The notes below the pieces were generated by a model, which saw nothing but the letters and a program-made list of their open reading frames with translations, searched no databases and was not told the origin of the DNA. The translations under genes and the position numbers were made by a program. From contig JAUPFV010000005.1 of NCBI GenBank assembly GCA_036936605.1, positions 149,545,195 to 149,609,194 on the forward strand: a DNA stretch of 64,000 nt. The letters are read 5' to 3'. The DNA comes from Limnanthes douglasii subsp. nivea (taxonomy: Eukaryota; Streptophyta; Magnoliopsida; Brassicales; Limnanthaceae). The number at the start of each line of letters is the position of its first letter. Position 1 is the first letter of the stretch. Shown piece by piece: positions 1-10,099 of this stretch.

Positions 1-59
1 CTCATCAAAACCAAGTATTGGAGAAAACCCTACCATTCTAGCAGTAAAGTCTTCTCGAC

Positions 60-1620
60 ATGAGGAAGAAAAACTCGTTGCTCAGCCCGTTGGGTCTTCA
101 AATTGATGAAGGCTCCCTTCTTGAGACATCTGGTCAAATTGGAGAAACTTCAAGGCCATCGGAGAAACAGAATCCGAAGGATTCGAAAGATGGCGATGAT
201 CAAGTAAAATGGAAAGACAAAGGCAAAGCCCAAGACGTAGAATCTGAACCTCTTCCTTCTTCTCTAGTGGGGCGTGTCAGCTCTAATTTTTCCAAGGTTA
301 GTGTCAAGTACCTCTTATCCTTGCATAAAATTTCCTATGTCTACTTCCACGAGTCTGAACTGGAAGGATTCTGAGCCAAATGGGGGTTCTCTAATTCAGT
401 TAGAGTGAGGTTGCCTCAACCCAGAGAGACTCCGATGGATTGTGGGGCTAGAGAGTTGGTGGTCTACACCGTGCTTAACTGAGGACTTTGGTTTCCCTTG
501 GACCCTGAGATAGTGAGGTATTTCATTCTAGTCAGGTTGTGTCCCAACCAAGCTAGCCCAAATTCTTGGTTTTAACTAACAGCGTGCTTCATGGCCTCAA
601 GACTTTATAAAATTCGGATGCCAATTGAGCAACTCGCTGTTGTGACGGATCTATCTCGCAATGCCTAGATTCTCTTCTATTATTTTAATATGGGGAATAA
701 TTACAAAGTGGTAGATGACTTTTTGGAAGCATATAAGATATAGAAATCTTAATTTCTATTCATATCTGGACATTGGGGAAAATGACAAGACTCATTTCAA
801 GGAAATTTGAGGCAAAAGGAAATAAAAGAACACACGTAAGCCTCTTCATATTTATCTTGTAGTCACATTATTTTATGTGTCATTTGTCCTTGGTTTCTAA
901 GAAATTTTTTTATATCAGCCATTTCGAAGCCCTTTCTACAACATTAATATGCAAAAGTGACATTCGAGAAGTTGAATCAATGGGCCCATGAGAAGTAGTC
1001 CAAAGAATTCCACAACTCCTTTACCCCTGGGAATTTCATCTGATCCCATCTCTAGAGGATCAACCCTGTTCGGGAACTGTAATGGGATCAATTTACTACT
1101 CGTCGTTGAGCTGTTGAACTCTTTAAGAGAACTAAGGCAGCTGATGGCAAGTTATTGCTTTCATCCAGGAATAAAGCTCCTAGCCATAGGAATAAGAAAA
1201 AAAATAACAATGCGGGCTCATCACAGTTTGTTGCTAAATTAGGAAGTGGAGGGCAACCAGACAAGATTGACGCAACCTTGCTGGATGTTGTCGCTGCCAC
1301 CGTTGAAGAAGGAAAGTGCCATCGGAATTGTGGGGACATGGTAAAAAAAATTGATATATTGTTTGTAAGAGAGGGATGATTAAGTAAAATGGGATATGGT
1401 ATTGTTGTTTCACAAAACATTTCATAAGTTAGCCTTTAGAGAATTGTGGGGGACATGTGCCCAATTAATTTGCTGCCTCCTGACATACCTTTAGCTGATT
1501 AACTTGGTTTTTCTGATGATTTTTCCAAAGATGGTTCTCACGAAGGTGACTCTGATGGTGAGAGTCCAGAAGGAAGAAAAGAAGGAAAAACTGGTGGAAA
1601 TGAAGCGTAATGCTAGTATA
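60..1620 (+). pseudogene. Antisense ORF remnant of the Tat-like element (putative gypsy-type transposon domain)
   Basis: An open stretch of 104 codons (60-374) is followed, after a stop, by a further recognisable translation up to about 780. Its blocks match the antisense ORF of the element at 13490-23866: KVSVKYLLSLHKISY, then ETPMDC, then FPLDPEIVRYF, then a MASRL block and a YYFNMGN block. A lysine/asparagine-rich segment near 1155-1380, ending in a DKIDATLL stretch, matches the later part of the same gene (SQIDAALLKAVE there). At least five in-frame stops break it. The domain resembles what I know as the 'putative gypsy type transposon' family (Pfam Transposase_28), a protein of unknown function carried antisense by Tat/Retand elements. 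It is transcribed towards the deleted pol gene of its own element. Confidence 0.75.
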
Positions 1621-1884
1621 TTTTGATGTATTTGTTTTTATGTAAGCCCTTGATGTGTACAACGTATTTTGTTTTAATTTCAACTCAAATATTTTTTTAC
1701 TAGACTTTGGCATTGACAAGGAATTTTGTAGTCTTCTCATCGGATTTTTTTGAGTCCTTGGATCACCCAAGGCACTTTATATTACCAATTATTTTAGTTA
1801 ATTGTTTTCTTCCTTTATGTATTATTATTGATCCGAGTACAATTACAATTAGGATATTATACATTCAAAGATGATAACTCAACC

Positions 1885-2085
1885 CATTCAAAGGTAATAC
1901 ATTTGAAGGAAATACAAAACTTGATCGACTTGAGACATTCAAAGTGTAATCCATTCGACGGAAATAAAAAACTTGATCCATCTGAGCCATTTGATGGTAA
2001 TCCATTCGAAGGTAATACAAAACTTAATCTATTTGAACTATTCAGAGGTAATCCATTCAAAGGAAATGGAAAACTTTGTATAATC
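1885..2085. repeat. Imperfect tandem repeat, about 51 bp x 4
   Basis: Four diverged copies begin near 1885, 1936, 1988 and 2038. Each contains a CATTCAAAGG-like block, a GGTAATCCATTCGAAGG-like block and an AAAACTTGATC-like block. The array lies between the antisense ORF and the TRIM insertion. I see no equivalent array at the corresponding place in the intact element, which instead has a duplicated 24-bp motif. Confidence 0.75.
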
Positions 2086-2207
2086 AGAAACACATTTTTA
2101 AAAGAAAAAATGATATATTAATAATGATTCAGACACCTCATTAAAGCCTCCCCGCGCCACCAAGGTAGGAAAAAGTATGCCTCTTATTATTTACATTGGA
2201 TGGAAAC

Positions 2208-2541
2208 TGATGTAGCCCAAAAAGTCCAAAAATAAACTTTTTTATTTTATTTTATTTATTCAAATATCTTATATTGTTTAAATCAAATCTAATTATATTA
2301 ATATTTTATTTTATTTTATTTTAATGTATTTATTTTATTTCTTTATATTCTAATCTAGGGTTTTGATAAGCTATTATATAAAGCCTCATATGCCTTAAGT
2401 TATTTTAAATTTTTGGAATAATATAATTTTATCTCTGAAAATTTCAATCTTTGTTACCCTTAGATTAGTGTTTCATCATGTTACCCTTGAATTAAGGTTT
2501 TATCTATCGTTGCTTCTTCTTCTATTTTCGTCGCGACATCA
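2208..2541 (+). repeat. Outer left LTR of the TRIM dimer
   Basis: It begins TGATGTAG and ends CGCGACATCA, giving TGATG/CATCA ends. A TATA-like TATATAAAGCC lies near 2375. It is followed after three bases by the primer-binding site. Its sequence returns as the other three LTRs of the dimer. Confidence 0.8.
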
Positions 2542-3054
2542 GTTTGGTATCAGAGCCTCAGTTCCTGCTATGGGGAAGCATGTTTCTAAAGCATGACTTT
2601 TCTGATTTAAGGTTTAAAGAAGAGAACAACACACATGGTCATGAAGATCGGGAGTATGAGGGGACATACTAGCCATTTCAATAACGATCGGATTGACCGG
2701 TTACTAAAGGAGTTTAAATTGGCTACCAATCGTTGAATCAAGGTAAAAATGGCTTATCGAGATGTTATCTCAGGCTATGAAGAGGTTTTCAAAACCATTT
2801 TTTTCATCAACTGGACATGGGGATATTGTCTTCAGGCTATGAAAAAGTTTTCGAAACCAATTTTTTTTTCATCAACTGGATGGCTTTAGTGTGACTTCGA
2901 ATAAGGAACACTCAAGAAGAATTTATCTTATTCCGATAAGGTCAAAAATTATAATTCTGAATAACAATTGAAAAAAATAAAATAAAATAATTTTTGTTGT
3001 TGATGGTGATGGTGCTGTGAATTCGAGAACGGATTCTTGTCAACCAGGGGAGGA

Positions 3055-3397
3055 TGATGTAGCCTAGAAAGTCCAAACACAAACCTTTTTTATTTTATTT
3101 TATTTTATTTAAATATCTTATTCAAATCAAATCTAATTATATTAAGATTTGATTTTATTTGATTTTAGAATATTTATTTTATTTCCTTGTATTCGAATTT
3201 AAGGTTTTGAGAAACTCTTATATAAAGCCTCATATGCTTTAAATTATTTTAATTTTTTGGAATAATATATTATTTATCTTTGAAAATTTCAATCTTTGTT
3301 ACCCTCAGATTAGAGTTTCATAATGTTACCCTTGAATTACGGTTTCATCTATCGTTTCTTCTTCTTTTATTTCTTCCAAACTGATGACGCAAAACCC
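3055..3397 (+). repeat. Inner left LTR of the TRIM dimer
   Basis: It begins TGATGTAG right after the purine tract and follows the first LTR closely, but its normal 3' end is replaced. From about 3376 it runs into an inverted copy of the LTR end plus six bases of the primer-site flank (CCAAAC), which pairs with 3436-3457. Confidence 0.75.
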
Positions 3398-3435
3398 TTC
3401 ATATTATTTTATTGAAAAATGTTACCCTTGAATTA

Positions 3436-3777
3436 GGGTTTTGCGTCATCAGTTTGGCGGAAATTAAAGAAGAAGCAACGATAGATGAAACCCTAATTCA
3501 AGGGTAACATTATGAAACCCTCATCTGAGGGTAACAAAGATTGAAATTTTCAGAGATACAAAATATATTATTCCAAAAACTTAAATAATTTAAGGCATAT
3601 GAGGCTTTATATAAGAGCTTCTCAAAACCCTAAATTTGAATACAAGCAAATAAAATAAATTTTCTAAAATAAAATCAAATAAAATCTTAATATAATTATA
3701 TTTGATTTGAATAAGATATTTGAATAAAATAAAATAAAATAAAAAAGGTTTGTGTTTGGACTTTCTGGGATACATCA
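3436..3777 (-). repeat. Inner right LTR of the TRIM dimer (inverted)
   Basis: Reverse complement of the inner left LTR; it ends with TACATCA at 3771-3777, next to the mirrored purine tract (TCCTCCCC). With 3055-3397 it forms the centre of the palindrome around the spacer 3398-3435, which itself repeats part of the LTR in direct orientation. Confidence 0.75.
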
Positions 3778-4299
3778 TCCTCCCCTTGTTGACAAGAATT
3801 CGTATTTGAAATCACAGCACCATCACCATCAACAACCCAAATTATTTTATTTTATTTTTTTCAATTTTTACATTCGGAATTATAATTGTTGACCTTATCG
3901 GAATAAGATAAATTCTTCTCGAGTGTTCCTTATTCGAAGTCACACTGAAGCCATCTAGTTGATGAAAACAAATTGGTTTTGAAAACTTTTCATAGCTTGA
4001 AGACAATATCCCCATGTCCAGTTGTTGAAAAAATGGTTTTGAAAACCTCTTCATAGCCTGAGACAACATCTCGATAAGCCATTTTTACCTTGATTCAACG
4101 ATTGGTAGCCAATTTAAACTCTTTCAGTAACCGGTCAATAAGATCGTTATTGAAACGGTTGGTATGTCCCCTCATACTCAAGCGATCTCCCGATCCTCAT
4201 GACCATGTGTGTTGTTCTCTTCTTTAAACCTTTAATTAGAACAATCAAGCTTTAGAAACAGGCCTCCCCATAGCATGAACTAAGGCTCTAATACCAAAC

Positions 4300-4638
4300 T
4301 GATGCCACGACGAAAATTGAACAAGATTGCAACGATAGATGAAACTCTAATTCAAGGGTAATATGATGAAACACTAATCTAAGGGTAACAAAGATTGAAA
4401 TTTTTAGAGATGAAAATATATATTATTCCAAAAACTTAAAATAACTTAAGTCATATGACGCTTTATATAATAGCTTCTCAAAATCCTAAATTAGAATACA
4501 AGGAAATAAAATAAATATATTAAAATTAAATAAAATTAAATATTAATATAATTAAATTTGATTTAAACAATATAAGATATTTGAATAAAATAAAATAAAA
4601 TAAAAAAAGTTTGTGTTTGGACTTTCTGGACTACATCA
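4300..4638 (-). repeat. Outer right LTR of the TRIM dimer (inverted)
   Basis: Inverted copy of the first LTR. It ends CTACATCA at 4638 and is followed by the GAAAC target duplication. On its left is the mirrored primer site (GGCTCTAATACCA), which differs from the canonical site by one base. Confidence 0.8.
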
Positions 4639-4679
4639 GAAACAAAGTAAATATTTACAACATAAATTATTGTATATAT

Positions 4680-6735
4680 AACTTAAGATGTTCAATATTT
4701 GTTAAGTGCCTCAAAGGATTGCCTTCATGGTCAACCAACCTATATGTTCATTGTTTAACTTTTCGCCCACAATGTGTGACCCTTCCATGTTTTATGCCCA
4801 TTTTCCGAACTTCCTATCTATAGTGTGCAAAAATACTTTTCATAGGACTTTGTTTCCCACTTGGAAATCTCTTCTTTGTACTCTAAATGCATATCTACTC
4901 ATCATCAAGCCTTGGTAATGTACGCTTCTTAAATGGGCTTTTACTATCTTTTCTTCAATCAAGTCTAACTGAGCTTTTATTGCAGCTCAATTTTCCTCTT
5001 CGGAATAATTTTGAACCCTGGAAGAAGGAAGAGTAGCTTCTATTGGAGCGATCACAACCATACCATAAACCAAGGGAAAATGAGATTCTTGTGTGGCAGT
5101 TTGTGAAGTAGTTCGGAAGCCCATAGTACTTCTTGCAAATAATTAGGCCACTTACCGGCTGCCCCTTCTAAATTCTTTTTAAGACCCATCAAGATAGTCA
5201 TGTTTGTCATCTCTATTTTTCCATTAGCTTGAGGATCAAAAGAGAGAGAAAACAATGATGATATCCTCTTTATGCACAAAAATCCTTCATGTTATTGTTG
5301 TCGAATTGGGAGTCATCGTCTATAGCAATACGTCTACGAATTCCAAACCTATAACAAATATTGGTGAGAATAAATTTAATTATCACTTTGGAAGTCGTTC
5401 TGGAGAGTGGTGTAGCTTCTATCCACTTAGAAAAGTAACTAATTTTCATGATGATAGTTCGAGATCCTCCGAAAACCATCGGAAGTGGTCCGACCAAGTC
5501 AAGCCCCCATCTATCAATGGGTACTGTTTCCGATACGAAACTCATTAGAACTGCTGGCACGTATATTGCATTTTAACACATTTGATAAATATCACATCTT
5601 TTGACTAACTCTTTAAAATCTGTCATAATAGATGGCCAATAATACCCTGCCAATAGGACCCTTCTAGTTAGAGTCTTGTAACCACAATGAGTTGATCCTT
5701 CTTCGTCATGTAATTCAGAAAAAACTGCTTGGGAATCATTAGATCTGAGGCAGCGCAGTAAAGGCATACTGAAAGATATTTTATAGAGGACCCCTCTCAA
5801 AACTAAGAGAGCATTTGCTTTGAATTTCAAATTCTTGGGTAAGTTTTTGTCCTCAGGTAGGATCCCTTTGGTAAAACATTATTGGATATTTATACCTCGC
5901 ATCTTGGCTAACCGTCTTCATTTTCAACTTCCATTTTGTAAGTTGTTGTTATAGAAGGACATTCTTGCACTAGAATCCAAGGGTAAGCTTCCAAATATGC
6001 AGTAGTGGCTAGGGATTCAGCCATCGAATCTTTTTACCTTGGCACATGTTCGTATTTCACATACCTAAAACTAGTAGAAATTTTCTTTAACACTTGTAAG
6101 TACTTCACCAACTTCTCTTTTTTGGTTTCAGATTGCCTTAGCGTTTGATGTATGACTAGTTGTGAATCGTTTAACAATCGGATTCTTTGGCACCACATAT
6201 TTGAGTTAGCTTTAAAAATGATATATCTGCTTTGTATTCCATTTCATGATTGGATGCCTTAAACCCAAAACGTATAAGTTGGAACATTGAATCGCCAAAG
6301 GGGGGAAAGTAAGCAAATTCCAGCTCCACATCCTATCATATTGGATCCACCATTTGTTCGAATTATCCATTCTTTTTTGAATTTGTGGGTTGAAAATTCC
6401 TCATAGGGACTCTGGAAATGGAACGCAACTAAGAAGTCAGTTACATCTCGAGCTTTCATTTGCTTTTCGAGAAGCAAAGTCAATACCATAATCCCTTAAC
6501 TCCATAGTTAGTCATTCAACCTAATATATCTAGTTTTTGCAACACGTTTTTAAGATTAAAAGAGGTTTGAACCGTGATGCAATGCGCCTGAAAGTATGTC
6601 CTCGTCTTTCTGGCCGCTATTACCAAGGCTAAATATAGATTTTCCAACTTAAGGTATCTTTTCTCAGCATTTGATAAACTATTACTAATATAGTAAACAT
6701 TGGTGGGGTAGCCAGATGCAGGTAGAGGGTCTTTA
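4680..6735 (-). pseudogene. Decayed pol (RNase H and integrase) of the minus-strand Tat-like element
   Basis: Going leftwards on the minus strand, RNase H begins near 6735 with YYISNSL and AEKRYLKLE. The second RNase H follows near 6259-6380 with RTNGGSNMIGCGAG. The integrase zinc region is at 5573-5760 (SELHDEEG, LLAGYYWPSI), the core at 5270-5520 (WGLDLVGPLP, YFSKWIEATPL), then FDPQANGKIE, and the C-terminal part is near 4690-4985 (VKAHLRSVHYQGL, KVLRKVFLH). Several frames are needed to follow it. The integrase DNG site reads as DDD and one HHCC cysteine position is changed, so the product is dead. It is collinear with pol of the element at 13490. Confidence 0.8.
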
Positions 6736-8230
6736 GCTTGTTAGGTGTCAGAAAAACCACTACCACAAATAAAACCGTTACTATTTTCTTAAATGGCCTT
6801 TTTCCTAGCAACGCTTCAACTTCGAATTCTCCAATGACATCACCAGAACTGCCTGTAAATCCCACTATAGTCCTCTTTGATTGTTGGATAACCGATGGGT
6901 TTTCTTCTGTTTGTAAGTAGACATAATTAAAATATTAGAAGAGTTACTCGTGTGAATCAATATTCTTCGAATCTATGCGCCCTTGATATATTCCCCTATT
7001 ACCACAGCATCCTCATGTGGGCATGCGACACCTCTCAAATTGTCTTCATCAAGCACTATGAAAGAAGCATAGATTTGAAGAGTTGTATAGACATTTTTCT
7101 TTCCAATTGGGTAGTCAAGCTAACTACATGTCTCTTCCTGGAGAAACTTGAAGGTGATTTCGTTGTATCTCTCCCAAAAATGGTGAGTGATTCAAAAAAC
7201 TGTATAATTTTGAAACCCTTCCAAAAAATTTACGTTACCACATTGATTCTACCTCGATCTGGATCAGGGTCCAAATACTCTGAATACATTTTGAATTGAT
7301 TCTGCCTTTGGAATGCCATCCAAAACATGTCAAAATTCTTGATTGATCCATATAGTAATTTGTTATACCATGTCAAGGCACTAACCTTGAATGTTTGAGA
7401 AAAAACCCTACATAAAAGCTTGTCATCATCATTAAAACTCATCCTGAAGTTTTTATGATTACCTAGATCATGGATCTCATCATATTTTTTCATCTTCGAA
7501 CTATCAAATTTCCTGGGAAAATATCTGAAGAGAATAGTTTAGGACGACAATTACTGTCTCTAATTATGCCATTACCTAAACGTATGGTCTTCAATGGGAA
7601 TGGAAAATATTCCAGGTTTGGATTGCACGCCAAATTGATCACTCAACAAGTAATCTATATTATGGTATAATGATCCTTTCATTTTCCCTTTATAGTCTTT
7701 TTTTTCCTTCCGATCTCTTTTCTTGCCCGAAGAGTAATGGTTGTTTGAATTTCGATGCTTTTTTAGATGTTTTGTAGCCATCTTTACTTTCTTATTTTTA
7801 CAAACATGATCACTACTTGAATATGAAGAAGAAAATTTTGATTATGATTCTGTTATTAAGCCTTCAACATAATCTGGTGTGCTTGAATATAATAGTTTAG
7901 CCAAATGTTTTTTTTACCCTTTGTGAGCTTTAGGGGTTTGGTCATTCTAATTGTTTTTAGGATCATTATGTGGTTCATATGATTTGGGATATTCTACTAG
8001 ATTATTTTCACCCAGATCCTATTCAGCCTGCTTTTGGGCTCTTAATGCCTCAATTTCTAATCACAACTAATCACGCTCATCTTGCATATAAAGTATTTTC
8101 TCGGTATCATGATTTATGTGGGGTGTGTTCGCATGCTTATCATCTCCTATGATCCCCTCATTTTCGAGAGGGGGATCTATCTGCATATTGGGATCCATGT
8201 CTCAAATAAATCTGAAGGCTAATCTACATG
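6736..8230 (-). pseudogene. Decayed gag-protease of the minus-strand Tat-like element, internally deleted
   Basis: A lysine-rich segment at 7572-7781 (KKHRNSNNHYSSGKKRDRK, then SIPIEDHTF) matches the gag N-terminal half. 7230-7493 holds the gag core (FNDDDKLLCRVFSQTF, WYNK, IKNFDMFWMAFQRQ), and then jumps straight to SEYLDPDPDRGR, which in the intact element lies more than 200 codons further on. 6740-6865 holds the region after the protease (GFTGSSGDVIGEFEVEALLGK). I did not find an intact DTGSS protease motif. The sequence then joins RNase H near 6735 with no reverse transcriptase between. Confidence 0.75.
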
Positions 8231-8286
8231 TCAAATTTTGAATACTGATGTACGGGTACCTTCCGTTCTCACTATGGTAGCCAATC

Positions 8287-8661
8287 TGGTGATGATAAAA
8301 TTTGGTCGGAGGGCATTTAAGGTAAGTATTTGGATATTGTATATAATTTTGAGTAGGGAGTATAGAGATATTAAAGGTCCTAGCTATTAATAAGTAGATA
8401 GAGAATATTTTTAACCTATTAAATGTTGATCATTGGACTATTTATAGGATAATTTCAAATAAATGGGCCAATCGAGTCGGGTCATGCGTATCAGTTAGTT
8501 TCATGAGCCCTCAGGCCCAAGAACATATAAAGCTGGCACACATCTTAGTCATTAGGCACTCACCTTACTCAGCATGGTTTTTATTATGAGTCTAAAATAA
8601 CCCCTAAGATAAATCCGACCCACTTTTCATTCTTATCCTCCAATGATATCCGACCCCATCA
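8287..8661 (-). repeat. LTR of the minus-strand Tat-like element, with adjacent primer site
   Basis: 8260-8300 reads as the mirror of the primer-site/LTR junction of the 13490 element: the site CTATGGTAGCCAATC is followed by TGGTGATG, like the mirrored TGGTGAGG of the intact copy. A GAGGGCA block just inside also matches. The far edge is set at CCGACCCCATCA (8650-8661), which resembles the mirrored TGATGAGTCCG start of related LTRs; this edge is less certain. Length about 375 bp, against 407 and 444 in the two relatives in this window. Confidence 0.55.
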
Positions 8662-9766
8662 TTATTAGCTTTACGTTTATTGTTAACTGTTGGCTACTCA
8701 TTACCACTAATTAGTAAGTCGTCGACTGTCTCATCCAACTTTTCAGGCCATTTTATACAATGATAACTTAGGGACACTAAAGAAAGACCACCATATATTG
8801 GTTCTCTTGGCAGATTAAATTTGTCTACTAAGTCACTTTAAAAAAAATTATAAACGAAAATTTTAAACGTGCACCTCATTCCCAAACATCGCAAATCATT
8901 CAAAATTTAGACTTCCAGTTTTAGAAAAATATTGTACTAATTCTATATACCATTCACATCTAAATACGGTAAAAACTAACCAATGCATTTGTCTATCGTC
9001 ATTAAGATTATATAAAAATTCTCTCATATCCTGCACATCTTTAAGTACCTCATATTCTAAAACATACTAGAGAAAATGGCGACTCCCCTATGTGGTGTTA
9101 GATTATTTTGAACGTGAACCTCGCCTTCGGTCCTATCTTGAGTACTCTCGGATTGTACTACATGTAACGATGAACTTATCTTGAATCTCAATCTTTTTTT
9201 ACTCTATGAGATTGTTTTGTCATCATATGTTCATACATTTATAGACCTTATTGGAACTATTGGAAATATGGACTGAGAAAAATAAAATAAAATATAGTGT
9301 TTGTAAGAGAAGTAAAAAGATAGTTGTGCGCATAATGAACAAGAAACATTATATTAATAGAGTTTTTTCCATTCTAAATGGATATTCGATTTGAAAAATC
9401 GGATATCTGATTGGCCACAACTATTTTTTTAAATCGTCAAATTGGATATCCTATTTGATCATTTTTTAAATGTTGTAAATCGGATATCCAATTTCATGTG
9501 ATTTTTGTTTTGGAGTTTCTTCTTATAAATTAAGAAGAAACTCATCCAATTCTCATTCATCTCTCAAACATAATTTTTCTTCCAAAATCTCTTATTCCTC
9601 CAAGATATTCTTAAATAGTTATCTTTTACAATCTTTGATCAAATTCATAATCGGTCAACTCAATTAAGTTTGCTTGTAAAAGGGGATCATTGTTGATTTA
9701 AGTGTTTGGTATACTATTTCGTTTTATTAATTTTCACTATTGTTTGATATTTGTCTCAATTATTAG
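8662..9766. other. Non-coding interval, no gene seen
   Basis: AT-rich sequence with no credible coding region on either strand. Between about 9385 and 9505 there are three partial repeats of a palindromic block around GGATATC (AATCGGATATCTGATT, AATTGGATATCCTATT, AATCGGATATCCAATT). Confidence 0.6.
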
Positions 9767-9902
9767 TTTTTTCATATTTTAAGAAAGTATACAATCATTT
9801 TACTAGTTTTTTCATACTTTAAGAAAATATACAATCATTTTACTAGTTTTTTCATACTTTAAGAAAATATACAATCTTTTTACTAGTTTTTTCATACTTT
9901 TA
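9767..9902. repeat. Tandem repeat, 40 bp x 3.4
   Basis: Copies start at 9767, 9807, 9847 and a partial one at 9887. Each runs TTTTTTCATA...AAGAAAATATACAATC...TTTTACTAG. Copies two and three differ at one or two bases, so the array is young or homogenised. It lies just upstream of the hAT relic. Confidence 0.9.
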
Positions 9903-10099
9903 AAAACTTAAATGACACATAAGTGAGTAAGTTTCTTGACTAACCATTATCATGAGGCTAACATCCAATCTCGCACTCTCGTTAATCCAAATCTAAATTA
10001 TTTTCATAAGATATATGTTATCGTAGTTGAAACATATTCTTCCCACGGTAGTGTTGGTATCACTGGTAGTATTAGCAATTATTCGAAGTCTATGAAGAA

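Larger units (their letters stand above)
2208..4638. mobile_element. Inverted dimer of a small non-autonomous LTR element (TRIM-like), 2.43-kb palindrome
   Basis: The unit has the order LTR(+), internal, LTR(+), 38-bp spacer, LTR(-), internal (inverted), LTR(-). Outer ends are TGATGTAG... and ...CTACATCA. The 5 bases before it (GAAAC, 2203-2207) are repeated directly after it (4639-4643), so the whole palindrome behaves as one insertion. Next to the first LTR is TGGTATCAGAGC (2545-2556), the usual primer site for initiator methionine tRNA; the mirrored site is at about 4285-4296. Before the second LTR is a purine tract CAGGGGAGGA. The internal part (about 515 bp) has no coding potential that I can see and holds a 62-bp internal duplication near 2771/2833. 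Short LTRs and lack of genes fit TRIM elements. A foldback DNA transposon is less likely because of the primer site and purine tract. Confidence 0.85.
1..8661 (-). mobile_element. Decayed Tat/Retand-like Ty3/Gypsy LTR retrotransposon, left end outside the window
   Basis: Read on the minus strand, this stretch has the same order as the better-preserved element at 13490-23866: LTR (8287-8661), primer site, gag, protease, RNase H, integrase, then an oppositely oriented extra ORF (60-1620, plus strand). All coding parts carry stops and frameshifts. Two large deletions are visible: the middle of gag is joined to the region just before the protease, and the protease tail is joined directly to RNase H, so the reverse transcriptase catalytic region is absent. 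A 2.43-kb TRIM-like palindrome is inserted between integrase and the antisense ORF. The second LTR must lie left of position 1. The relationship to the 13490 element is seen directly by aligning translated blocks; the Tat/Retand lineage name is inferred from the antisense ORF and the family resemblance. Confidence 0.8.

Noticed and set aside
3590..4069. Minus-strand ORFs of 62 and 75 codons in the palindrome
   Set aside because: They lie in LTR and internal TRIM sequence, are mirrored in the other arm, and show no protein motif.
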